DNA of 64,000 bases. Source: Flavisphingomonas formosensis. GTDB taxonomy: Bacteria; Pseudomonadota; Alphaproteobacteria; Sphingomonadales; Sphingomonadaceae. How positions within the stretch are numbered: the first letter of the stretch is position 1; every line of letters begins with the position of its first letter. The notes under the pieces were generated by a model. The model was not told the origin of the DNA. It made no database searches and saw only the letters and a program-made list of their open reading frames with translations. Made by a program: the position numbers and the translations under genes. This document shows positions 52,278 to 60,326 of this stretch, piece after piece. The DNA lies in NCBI RefSeq assembly GCF_009755815.1, contig NZ_WRPK01000006.1, positions 310,001 through 374,000 on the forward strand, in the 5' to 3' direction.

Positions 52278-53200
52278 CCCTGCTCTACACATCCGATGCC
52301 GTGCGCGGCCGCGTGTGGCGCGCCATTTTCGCGCAGGAGGCGGCCGACATCGGCTTTATCGAACCACCCGAACCCTATGATCCCGCTGCCATCCGCTACC
52401 TTGCCGCCTGGAGCCCGCCCGCCGAGCTGATCGCGAGCCTGCCCAATCTGAAGATTCTGTTCTCGATCGGCGCGGGGGTGGACCAGTTCGACATGGCCGG
52501 CTTGCCGCCGCATGTCGATGTCGTGCGGATGATCGAGCCGGGCATCGTCGCGGGTATGGTGGAATATGCGACGATGGCGGTGCTGGCGCTGCATCGCGAC
52601 CTCATCCCCTATCGCGCGGCACAGGCGGATCAACGCTGGGCGCCGATCAAGCTCGTTCCCGCGGAGCAGCGGCGGGTGGGGGTGATGGGCCTCGGCCAGT
52701 TGGGCAAGGCTGTGCTCGGCGCGCTTCGCCTTTTCGGCTTCGCGCTGTCCGGCTGGAGCCGCTCGCCGCATGCGGTGGAGGGCGTGACCTGTCACAGCGG
52801 CGCGGCGGAGCTGGACGCTTTTCTCGCCGAGTGCGACATCCTCCTGTGCCTGCTGCCGCTCACGCCAGACACGCGTGGTATATTGTGCCGCGATCTTCTC
52901 GTTCGCCTTCCCCAGGGCGCGATGCTCATCAACGCGGCGCGAGGCGGGCATCTGGTCGCCCAGGATCTGCTGGACCTGCTGGACGAAGGGCATCTTTCCG
53001 CCGCGATGCTCGACGTCACCGATCCCGAGCCGCTGCCGCCGGGTCACCCGTTCTGGAGCCATCCGCGCATCCTGCTAACCCCCCATGTCGCCAGCATGAC
53101 GCGTGCGGACAGCGCGGCGCGCGCGCTCATTGCCAATATCCGCCGGCATCAGGCGGGCGAGCCGATGGATGGGCTCGTGGCGCGGGGCAGGGGCTACTGA
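52274..53200 (+). CDS. GhrA-like D-2-hydroxyacid dehydrogenase
   Basis: 308 residues. VGVMGLGQLGKAVLGALRLFGF is the NAD(P)-binding motif, LPQGAMLINAARGG and DVTDPEPLPPGHPFWSHPRILLTPHVAS hold the catalytic Arg, Glu and His. It belongs to the glyoxylate/hydroxypyruvate reductase A group. ATGA overlap with the PepSY gene is unusual for a soluble reductase and links it with the receptor operon. Meets the copB-type gene from the other strand 10 bases on. Confidence 0.88.
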   Translation: MTLLYTSDAVRGRVWRAIFAQEAADIGFIEPPEPYDPAAIRYLAAWSPPAELIASLPNLKILFSIGAGVDQFDMAGLPPHVDVVRMIEPGIVAGMVEYATMAVLALHRDLIPYRAAQADQRWAPIKLVPAEQRRVGVMGLGQLGKAVLGALRLFGFALSGWSRSPHAVEGVTCHSGAAELDAFLAECDILLCLLPLTPDTRGILCRDLLVRLPQGAMLINAARGGHLVAQDLLDLLDEGHLSAAMLDVTDPEPLPPGHPFWSHPRILLTPHVASMTRADSAARALIANIRRHQAGEPMDGLVARGRGY

Positions 53201-53210
53201 GGCAGGCGGG

Positions 53211-53924
53211 TCAGAGGCTGAAGCCGAAGCCGATCACCGCCGACGTCGCCTGCACCGCTTCCCCCTGATCCTTCGCCAGCCGACGTGTGCCGCCCAGCAG
53301 CCGCTCGTGCGCGACGCCGACATAGGTGTTGATCTTCGGCGTCAGCCGGTAGCGCAACCGGATCGACCCCTCCGCCTCACCAATCCCGGCGCGCGCACCC
53401 TGGTCGATCTGGTCGCGCGCTGCCCATCCGGCGGCGACGCGCGGTTCGAGGTATAGTTTCCCGGTGATCGGCATGGCGTAGATGATCTGCCCCTCGCCGC
53501 TCAGCCGGCCGCGATCGGACAGGAAGATATAGGTCTCCCAGCTCAGACGGGTGCCTACCGATCCCTGCGCGCCGATGATCGCATGGGTGTCGCGCGGGGC
53601 CGGCGTGATATCGTGGCGGATGCCCGCCAGCCATGTCACATTCCCGACCGTGTGGCCGTAGAAGACCCGGATTTCGGACTGGTCGATCTGTGTTGCCAAC
53701 GGGCCGCCGCCGGTGGTGACGAGCATCAGCTGGTCGGTCGCGTCTCCGTAGGAGAAGGTCGCGTCCCAGAGAAAAATGTCGTCGCCTTTGTCGGCGCGCA
53801 TCTCGATCAGGTCGAAGCCGCCGCTCAGCGTTGCGCCGCCTTCCCTATCCTGCGCTCGGGCGGGTCCGGTGGGCAGCGCCGCGCAGGCAAGGAGCGACAG
53901 GCATAGACCAGAGACGCGCAGCAT
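53211..53924 (-). CDS. CopB-like outer membrane copper protein, short paralogue
   Basis: 237 residues with a signal peptide (ends TGPARA). The beta-barrel portion (FDLIEMRADKGDDIFLWDATFSYG, VFYGHTVGNVTWLAGIRHDI, RLRYRLTPKINTYVGVAHERLLGGTRRLA) follows the CopB C-terminal region, ending GFGFSL. It lacks the His/Met-rich N-terminal part of the CopB encoded just upstream at 54048, so copper sequestration is probably reduced or absent. 123 bases separate the two genes. Likely last gene of the copper operon. Confidence 0.82.
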   Translation of the reverse strand: MLRVSGLCLSLLACAALPTGPARAQDREGGATLSGGFDLIEMRADKGDDIFLWDATFSYGDATDQLMLVTTGGGPLATQIDQSEIRVFYGHTVGNVTWLAGIRHDITPAPRDTHAIIGAQGSVGTRLSWETYIFLSDRGRLSGEGQIIYAMPITGKLYLEPRVAAGWAARDQIDQGARAGIGEAEGSIRLRYRLTPKINTYVGVAHERLLGGTRRLAKDQGEAVQATSAVIGFGFSL

Positions 53925-54047
53925 CGACCCCTTTCCGTTCGTACCGAACCTAGGGCCGCGCGGGCGGCGCGATCGTGCAAAGCCTTGTCCTGGCCGCCGC
54001 TGATATGACGAAATGGAGCGAGACGGCGGCATCTTCTGCCGCCCGGG

Positions 54048-54956
54048 TCAGAACCAGAAACGGATACCCATGACCAGGCTTGTCGCGGACGCGCTCTCCC
54101 CCTCCGCGCGCCTATATCGGGCCGTGTCGCCGAACTTGCGTTCCCAATTGATACCGACATAGGGCGCGAATTCGCGCGCGATCTCGTAGCGCAGCCGCAG
54201 GCCCAGCTCGATGTCCGACAGACCCGATCCGATTCCGAGTTCGGGTACGTCCTGCGCCGCGACATTCACCTCCAACGCGGGTTGCAGGATCAATCGCTGG
54301 GTGATGCGCTGGTCATAGCTGCCCTCCAGCCGCAGATGCGCGTCGCCCTTGTTCGACAGGAACAGCTGGCCTTCCACCTCGAACCAGTAGGGAGCGAGCC
54401 CCTCGATCCCGATGGTGGCGTAGGTGCGCTGCGGCTGTGGGCGGAAATCCTGCCGCACGCCGCCGACGATGTTCCACCAAGGGTCGATAGCGCGACTGTA
54501 AAGCGCCTGCACCTCGGCTCTTTCGAGCCCGCCGCCCGCCGCACCTTCGCCTTCCGACTTGATCGCGAGCCGGTTGATATCGCCGCCGATCCAGCCTTCG
54601 CCTTTCCAATAATAGCCGTCGCGCCCCTTCTGCGCGCGATACTCCAGCCGGTCGATCATCAGCTGGGAAAAGGTCATGCCGCCGCTTTCCTTCGTCATCG
54701 CGGCGCGGGCGCGAGCCATGACGGCGGGATCGTAGAGCGCGTCGCCGGCATGATCGGTGGGAGCGGGCGGCGGCGTGCCTTTGGGAACGGTGGCGTCCGT
54801 GCTTTCCACCGTGTGGCCCGCGTGAGGGTCGGCGGCCGGCGGCGCTTCGCCCTGGGGCATCTGATGCGCGCCATGGTCCATCTGGCTGTGGTCCATCGTC
54901 TGCGCCTGCGCGGGCAGCGCGACGCCAAGCAGGGCTATGCCAAGCGCGCGCCTCAT
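54048..54956 (-). CDS. copB: Copper resistance protein B
   Basis: 302 residues. Signal peptide (ends PAQAQ), then a Met/His-rich copper-binding stretch (MDHSQMDHGAHQMPQGEAPP, HAGHTVES). The CopB domain runs from MIDRLEYRAQKGRDGYYWKGEGWIGGD to the C-terminal FVPYVGINWERKFGDTARY and WF ending. It is an outer-membrane protein that binds or exports copper. ATGA overlap with copA shows coupled translation. Confidence 0.9.
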   Translation of the reverse strand: MRRALGIALLGVALPAQAQTMDHSQMDHGAHQMPQGEAPPAADPHAGHTVESTDATVPKGTPPPAPTDHAGDALYDPAVMARARAAMTKESGGMTFSQLMIDRLEYRAQKGRDGYYWKGEGWIGGDINRLAIKSEGEGAAGGGLERAEVQALYSRAIDPWWNIVGGVRQDFRPQPQRTYATIGIEGLAPYWFEVEGQLFLSNKGDAHLRLEGSYDQRITQRLILQPALEVNVAAQDVPELGIGSGLSDIELGLRLRYEIAREFAPYVGINWERKFGDTARYRRAEGESASATSLVMGIRFWF

Positions 54957-56692
54957 GCCGCGCCGCCTTCGTGCCGGACCGTCACGACCCGCATCATCCC
55001 CGCGTGCATGTGCATCAGCATATGGCAGTGGAAGGCCCAGTCGCCGATCGCGTCGGCGGTCAGATCGAAGCTGACCTTGCCCCCCGGCAGCACGTTGACC
55101 GTATGCTTGCGTGGGTTGGTCGCCGCATCCTCGCCGGTCCGGAGCTGGAAGAAATGGCCGTGGATATGGATGGGGTGGGGCATCATCGTGTCGTTGATGA
55201 GCGTCACGCGCACCCGCTCCATATGGCGGAAGGCGATGGGTTCGGCTCCGTCCGACAGCTTCACTCCGTCGAACGACCACATATAGCGCTCCATATTCGC
55301 GGTCAGGTGGATGTCGAGCGCGCGGGTCGGCGGGCGTGTATCGCTGTTGGGCTCCAGCGCCTTGAGGTCGGCATAGGTGAGAACGCGATGGTCGACATCC
55401 TCGAGGCCCGTGGGTCGGTCGGCGATGCGGTCGGCGGGCATGGCGGAGAGGGTGGCGACGCCCGGCCCCATCGCCACATCGGGCGCCACCGAGGGATCGA
55501 GCATCTTCATGCTATGGCCGCCCATGCTTTCATTGGCGGGTTGGCTGAGGTCGATGACGCCATTCTGCCCCATGTCCATGCCGCTCATGTCCATGCCCAT
55601 ATCCTTCATGGTCAGCAGCGGGCGCTGGCGCAGCGGCGGGACCGGCGCGACCATGCCGATCTGCGGCGCCAGCGTCGCGCGGACGAGGCCGGAACGGTCG
55701 ATCGCCTCGGCGATGAGGCCATAGGGCTTCGCTTCGGTGGGCTGGACGAGGATGTCGTAGGTTTCGGCGATGCCGATCTGGAACTCGTCGGTTTCGACCG
55801 GCTGGACATGCTGGCCGTCGCATTGGACGACGGTCATGGGAAGGCCGGGCAACCGCACGTTGAAATTGGTCATGGCTGATGCGTTGACGATCCGCAGTCG
55901 CACCCGCTCGCCCGGCGCGAACAGGCCGGTCCAGTTTTCCGGCGTGCCGTGGCCGTTTACCAGGAAGCTGTAGGTGGAACCGGTGACATCGGAAATGTCG
56001 GTGGGGTCCATCCGCATCTTGCCCCAGTCCATCCGGTCCTTGAGGCCCTGGTCCTTACCCTTCAGCAGCCCGGTCAGCGTCTGCTTCTGCATGTTGTAAT
56101 AGCCGCCCATCTGCTTGAGGCGCTTCAAGATCATATGCGGATGGACCGGCGACCAGTCGGACAGGACGATCACATGCTCGCGATCCGCCTGCACCGGATC
56201 GGCACCGATCGGGTCGATGACGATCGGGCCATAATGGCCCATCGCCTCCTGCATCCCCGAATGGCTGTGATACCAGTAGGTGCCCGACTGACGGATCGGA
56301 AATTCATAGGTAAAGGTTTCGTCGGGCCGGATGCCCGGGAAACTGATGCCAGGCACACCGTCCATCTGGAACGGGACGATCAGCCCATGCCAGTGGATCG
56401 ACGTATCCTCCTTCAGCCGGTTGGTCACGGCGAGGCGGACGCTCTGTCCTTCCTTCAAGCGAATGAGCGGGGCTGGCAGCGTGCCGTTGATGGTGATGGC
56501 ATGGGCCGACCGGCCGCCAGTGGCGAAATGGCTTTCGCCTACGGTCAGGGCGATCGTCTCGCCCGACAGCACGTCCGGCGTGGGGTGCAGGCCCGCCGAT
56601 CCGCTGCGCGCCCAGGCGGGAAAGGCGTGCGCCAGCGTGAGCGCGGCGGCGCCCTTCATCAAGGCGCGGCGATCGAGAGACAGGGAAGCCAT
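54953..56692 (-). CDS. copA: Copper resistance multicopper oxidase CopA
   Basis: 579 residues with a twin-arginine-type leader (LDRRALMKGAAALTLAHAFPAWA). The four copper motifs are intact: IHWHGLIVPFQMDG, GTYWYHSHSGMQEAMGHYG, MPHPIHIHGHFF and WAFHCHMLMHMHAGMMRV. A Met/His-rich stretch (MKDMGMDMSGMDMGQN) is the usual extra copper site. It oxidises Cu(I) in the periplasm. The sigma factor gene ends 24 bases upstream; copB follows in overlap. Confidence 0.93.
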   Translation of the reverse strand: MASLSLDRRALMKGAAALTLAHAFPAWARSGSAGLHPTPDVLSGETIALTVGESHFATGGRSAHAITINGTLPAPLIRLKEGQSVRLAVTNRLKEDTSIHWHGLIVPFQMDGVPGISFPGIRPDETFTYEFPIRQSGTYWYHSHSGMQEAMGHYGPIVIDPIGADPVQADREHVIVLSDWSPVHPHMILKRLKQMGGYYNMQKQTLTGLLKGKDQGLKDRMDWGKMRMDPTDISDVTGSTYSFLVNGHGTPENWTGLFAPGERVRLRIVNASAMTNFNVRLPGLPMTVVQCDGQHVQPVETDEFQIGIAETYDILVQPTEAKPYGLIAEAIDRSGLVRATLAPQIGMVAPVPPLRQRPLLTMKDMGMDMSGMDMGQNGVIDLSQPANESMGGHSMKMLDPSVAPDVAMGPGVATLSAMPADRIADRPTGLEDVDHRVLTYADLKALEPNSDTRPPTRALDIHLTANMERYMWSFDGVKLSDGAEPIAFRHMERVRVTLINDTMMPHPIHIHGHFFQLRTGEDAATNPRKHTVNVLPGGKVSFDLTADAIGDWAFHCHMLMHMHAGMMRVVTVRHEGGAA

Positions 56693-56716
56693 GCCGCCTT
56701 TTACGCGCCGGGCCGA

Positions 56717-57274
56717 TCAATCCCTCAACATTTCGCTCAGCTTCGCGCGCGCGCGATAGAGTCGCGTCTCGACCGCCTTGGCGGTGATGCCCAGCACCTG
56801 GCCTGCTTCGATCTGGCTCATCCCCTCGATCGCGCAGAGCAGCAGCGGGTCTTTCAGGGGTGCGGGCAGGGCGGCGACAGCGGCATTGATCCGGGCGAGG
56901 GCGCGCGTCGACTCCAGTGCCTCTTCCGGTGTCGCGCCGTCATCGCTTATATCGAGCGCCTCGTCGATCTGCCGCGCGCCGGTGAAGAAGCGCCGCACAG
57001 CGCGCCGCCGTGCCCAGTCGCGGCACTTGTTGAGCGCGATCCGCGCGATCCAGACGCGAAACGGACGCGCGCCGTCATAGCGCGCCAGCGCGGCGAAGGC
57101 GGCGACGAAGGTTTCCTGCGTGATATCCAGCGCCTCGTCCGCGTCGCCGATGTGGCCGCGCGCCAGCCGCCAGACAGCATCGCGGTGACGCTGCATCAGC
57201 CCGGCATAGGCCGACTGGTCGCCCGACAGGGCGCGGGCGACGAGCGCGCGATCCTCGGGATCGGCGGCGCTCAC
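56717..57274 (-). CDS. ECF RNA polymerase sigma factor (CnrH-like position)
   Basis: 185 residues with region 2 (YAGLMQRHRDAVWRLARGHIGDADEALDITQETFVAAFAAL, WIARIALNKCRDWARR) and region 4 (LPAPLKDPLLLCAIEGMSQIEAGQVLGITAKAVETRLYRARAKLSEML). It follows a CnrX-like sensor and a short membrane protein in the gene order of the cnrYXH nickel/cobalt system, here placed in front of copA. It would recruit polymerase to metal-induced promoters when released. Gap to sensor gene is one base. Confidence 0.9.
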   Translation of the reverse strand: MSAADPEDRALVARALSGDQSAYAGLMQRHRDAVWRLARGHIGDADEALDITQETFVAAFAALARYDGARPFRVWIARIALNKCRDWARRRAVRRFFTGARQIDEALDISDDGATPEEALESTRALARINAAVAALPAPLKDPLLLCAIEGMSQIEAGQVLGITAKAVETRLYRARAKLSEMLRD

Positions 57275-57275
57275 T

Positions 57276-57722
57276 TTATCGCGGGGTCTGTGAAGGCTGG
57301 GTCAGCGCCTTGACGATGGCGGCGTCGAACTGCGCCGCCTGATCGGGCCGCAGCACCCCGCGCATGGCGAAGATGTGCCGCAACGTCTCTTTTTGGAGTT
57401 CGCCCATCACATGATGAGACCGGTCTACCGCCGCTCCGACCCTGGGGCCATAGCCATGCTCGGCGGCGATGGCGTCCGCCAAACTCTGGTTGTCGGCGCG
57501 CATCTCCGCCTCCAGCGCCGCCCTGCGCTTGGCGAAGGCGGCCTCCAGCGCGTGGATGCGCTCTTCCTGCGCGGGATCGAGCGTCATCCGTTCATGGAGC
57601 AGCGCATGAACCTGGCTCTCGACGCGCGGGGGCGGGGCGAGCCAGGTACGTGCCACCAGTACGGCGGCCAGCGCGGCGGCAAACGCCACCAGCGCCACCA
57701 GCAGATAGCGCGCCCCGCTCAC
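57276..57722 (-). CDS. CnrX/ZraP-like periplasmic metal sensor
   Basis: 148 residues, one N-terminal membrane segment, then a helical periplasmic domain. VHALLHERMTLDPAQEERIH gives the HxxxH pair and LRHIFAMRGVL an HxxxM pair, matching the ligand set used by CnrX (His, His, Glu, His, Met). A long helical part with AALEAEMRADNQSLADAI sits between. It probably senses a metal and passes the signal to the anti-sigma protein. ATGA overlap with the upstream gene. Confidence 0.85.
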   Translation of the reverse strand: MSGARYLLVALVAFAAALAAVLVARTWLAPPPRVESQVHALLHERMTLDPAQEERIHALEAAFAKRRAALEAEMRADNQSLADAIAAEHGYGPRVGAAVDRSHHVMGELQKETLRHIFAMRGVLRPDQAAQFDAAIVKALTQPSQTPR

Positions 57723-57979
57723 TGGCCGAGCAAGCGTGAAGGCGCATAGTCGGACATGCCGATCGGCATCGGTGATGCCTGTGCCGGCGCGGAGGGAAGG
57801 ACGCTACCCGCCCAGCCGATGCCGATCGCCAGCAGCCCAGCCAGCGCCAGGCTGCGCCGCGCCATCGACCGCTCACGCCGCTGCGCGACGCCCGCGATCA
57901 CCGCACCGTCGATTCCCGTCAGCCGGGCGTCGGTCGGCATGGCACGCATCGCGTCCAGCATCTGGTCGAGCTCGCTCAT
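57719..57979 (-). CDS. Short CnrY-like anti-sigma protein
   Basis: 86 residues: a soluble N-terminal helix (MSELDQMLDAMRAMPTDARL), a single membrane segment (LALAGLLAIGIGWAGSVL) and a short periplasmic tail. This size and topology match CnrY-type anti-sigma factors. It starts at ATG 57979, with GGAGATGATGACG upstream, and its end overlaps the sensor gene. Expected to bind the sigma factor until the sensor detects metal. Confidence 0.75.
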   Translation of the reverse strand: MSELDQMLDAMRAMPTDARLTGIDGAVIAGVAQRRERSMARRSLALAGLLAIGIGWAGSVLPSAPAQASPMPIGMSDYAPSRLLGQ

Positions 57980-58126
57980 CGTCATCATCTCCACGTCCAC
58001 GCTCGGAATACGCACTGGTGCGTCTATCCCCTCGCATCGGCGTCTCCGGAAATTATGCGCAGCAGACGAGGGGTCGGGCAAGGTCGTGCGTAAAGCCGCT
58101 TAGCCACCCTTGCCGGAGATTGTCCC

Positions 58127-58498
58127 ATGAAGCGTTTGTTCATCCCCCTGATCGCCGCCGCCATCGCCCTGCCCGGTGTCGCCGCCGCGCACAGCAAGCT
58201 GCTCTCGTCCAGCCCGGCCGCCGACGCCACCGTCACCAAGCCCACGAAGCTTACGCTCACCTTCTCAGAAACCTTCCTCGCGCCGATGAGCGGTGTCGAG
58301 ATTGTCATGACCGGGATGCCCGGCATGGCCGATCATCCGCCGATGCCGATCGCGGGCTTCAAGACCAGCGTCGAAGGCAAGACCATGGTCGTCACGCTTC
58401 CCCGCGCACTGCCCACCGGCAGCTACGAACTCAAATGGCATATCGTCGGCGCCGATCAGCACAGGATGGAAGGCGGTTACGGCTTCAAGGTCAAGTAA
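58127..58498 (+). CDS. copC: Copper resistance protein CopC
   Basis: 123 residues with a signal peptide (ends GVAAA), then HSKLLSSSPAADATV, the mature His at the copper site, and a beta-barrel with FSETFLAPMSGVEIVMTGMPGM and YELKWHIVGADQHRMEGGYGFKV. His at 1 and the later H..DQH form the Cu(II) site in CopC. Divergent from the cnrY-like gene; the 147-base gap between them probably holds the promoters of both units. copD follows 6 bases on. Confidence 0.9.
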   Translation: MKRLFIPLIAAAIALPGVAAAHSKLLSSSPAADATVTKPTKLTLTFSETFLAPMSGVEIVMTGMPGMADHPPMPIAGFKTSVEGKTMVVTLPRALPTGSYELKWHIVGADQHRMEGGYGFKVK

Positions 58499-58504
58499 CG
58501 GATC

Positions 58505-59368
58505 GTGACCGAGGGGGTGCTCATCGCGGCGCGCTTCGCGCTGATGCTGGATCTTGCCTTGCTCATGGGCCTGCCACTTTTCTGGTGGGTCATGGGCTTG
58601 GCCGGCCAACGGTGGGTCATGATCGCGCTGGCGCTTGGCGGCATCCTGATGTCGGCGCTGTGGTTGCTTGCCAGTGCGGCGTCGATGACAGGCTCCGCGA
58701 TGGCGCCTCCCGACTGGACGACTGCGTGGATCCTGCTGACGCTGACCCCGATCGGCCTTGTGCTGGCGGTGCGCGGCGTTGCCTTGCTGGTCGCCTGCAT
58801 GTGTGCGGCGACACACCGGCCTCGAATGACCCTCATTCCCGCGCTGATCGCCGCGGCGACGCTGGCCTGGACGGGGCATGCCGGAGCGACCGAGAATATG
58901 ACCGGCTCGCTGCACCGCATCGCCGACGTCGCGCATGTCTGGGCGGCTGCGGCCTGGATCGGCGCTCTCGCGGTGCTTCTTCATAGCTTGCTGACGCTGC
59001 GAGCCGGCACGGCGGACGTGCGGCGTGTCGCAAGGATGCTGACGCGCTTCTCCGCGATGGGAACGATGGTGGTCCTGACATTGGCCGCCAGCGGATCGAT
59101 CAACATGATCATGATCGTCGGCTGGGAGCAATTGCCGGCACTGGCCGCCAGCCGCTACGGGATGCTGCTCGGAATCAAGCTCGCCCTGTTCGGCCTGATG
59201 CTTGGCCTGGCTGCGATCAACCGCTGGACGCTGACACCCGCGCTCGATGGCACGACGGCAGGGAGCGCTGTAGGGCGCCTGCGTTTGTCTCTCCTGATCG
59301 AGACGGGCGCTGCGACAGCTATCGTGGCGCTGGTCGCCTGGTTCGGCACGCTCGACCCGTCAATCTGA
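58505..59368 (+). CDS. copD: Copper resistance protein CopD
   Basis: 287 residues, about eight membrane segments (LMLDLALLMGLPLFWWVMG, VMIALALGGILMSALWLL, ...). AATLAWTGHAGATENM, LHRIADVAHVWAAAAWIGALAVLLH and TLAASGSINMIMIVGWEQL carry the conserved His and Trp positions of CopD. It forms an inner-membrane copper import partner of CopC. GTG start (58505) or downstream ATG are both possible; the gene is directly behind copC. Confidence 0.88.
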   Translation: MTEGVLIAARFALMLDLALLMGLPLFWWVMGLAGQRWVMIALALGGILMSALWLLASAASMTGSAMAPPDWTTAWILLTLTPIGLVLAVRGVALLVACMCAATHRPRMTLIPALIAAATLAWTGHAGATENMTGSLHRIADVAHVWAAAAWIGALAVLLHSLLTLRAGTADVRRVARMLTRFSAMGTMVVLTLAASGSINMIMIVGWEQLPALAASRYGMLLGIKLALFGLMLGLAAINRWTLTPALDGTTAGSAVGRLRLSLLIETGAATAIVALVAWFGTLDPSI

Positions 59369-60326
59369 GCGCGACTTTCCGCAATTCAGGCAGCGTAGCA
59401 TATGAGATTGACCAGGTGGTCGAAGGCGCCTGCGGGAGTTTCTTCGGGGGCCGATCTTGGTGGCGACATTGCGAAAGCTTGCCGTGTCCAGATATGCCTG
59501 CGGACGGCGGCAAGGCATCGGTGCCGCGCTGCTCGGGATCGAGCAGCCGGAACACCCGGCTGAAACAGTCGATGCCTGGTCTGGAATGCGAGCGCCAGCG
59601 TGCCGCGCGGGCTCTGTATACGGTCGTGCGCGCGCCCGGATTGCGGCGCGGCGATATGGTGGTTGCCCGTGTGCGCGCGGCCTTTCGCGGACTTGCCGCC
59701 GCGCGGAGCTATCTGCAGGTCTTTCGCTGTCGAGACCGTCGGCTGTCTCTCCTTCCGATCCTCAACGGATGGTGTGAAGCAACGAGAGCAGGCGCACCCG
59801 AGTGCCTCGATCTTCCACGCTGAGATGAGTGCAGCCCGATCGGGGACGCGGTTTTCGTCATGGACGGCTCCGATGGTGCTTCGCGCGCGGACATAAACCG
59901 CGCCAAAATCAACGAGCCGACAGACGGCGACCTGATCGCGGCGCACTACCGCTGCGACACCGGTCGAAAGCCTTTGTTGCGACGGCCCAAGTGGAACTTG
60001 GATTGACGACTCGATCTCTACTAAGTCAATAGACTTACATAGACAGGTGGCGGTCGATACCCCTGTCACGAAACGAAATCGACCCGCGGCTTTTGATGGG
60101 AAGCAGCTTGCTCCGCGTCACCAACGGCTAAAGCGCACGACCGTCCGGAGGCCTCCGGGCATCGTGTTCCCGAGAAGGAGGAACGAGGACGATGCGACGC
60201 TTCTGCAAGACGGTCACCGCCTGACGGCGGACCCAGCAGTATTTCAAGGACGACGGACGCGCGCCCTCGCCGGCGCGGTCGATGGCTGGCGCCTGCGCTG
60301 CGGCGCGCGCCCGATTGGGGGATAGA
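59369..60326. other. Gene-free stretch between copD and TonB receptor
   Basis: 958 bases with several overlapping short frames on both strands, none with a recognisable domain or ribosome binding site. The most conspicuous feature is the palindrome at 60022-60037. It may be the remains of a lost gene plus the promoter of the receptor. Confidence 0.5.
60022..60037. promoter_or_regulatory. Palindrome TAAGTC-AATA-GACTTA
   Basis: A perfect 16-base inverted repeat in an AT-rich pocket, 290 bases before the receptor gene. It looks like a dimeric operator (TetR or GntR style). No matching regulator gene lies inside the window. Confidence 0.5.

Noticed and set aside
55949-57313. Plus-strand frame of 454 codons opposite copA and the sigma factor
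   Set aside because: Shadow of copA and sigma genes, with no domain; both minus-strand genes have full motif sets.
59386-60069. Minus-strand gene between copD and the receptor
   Set aside because: The 227-codon frame has no recognisable HTH or enzyme motif and irregular composition; remains unassigned rather than a called gene.
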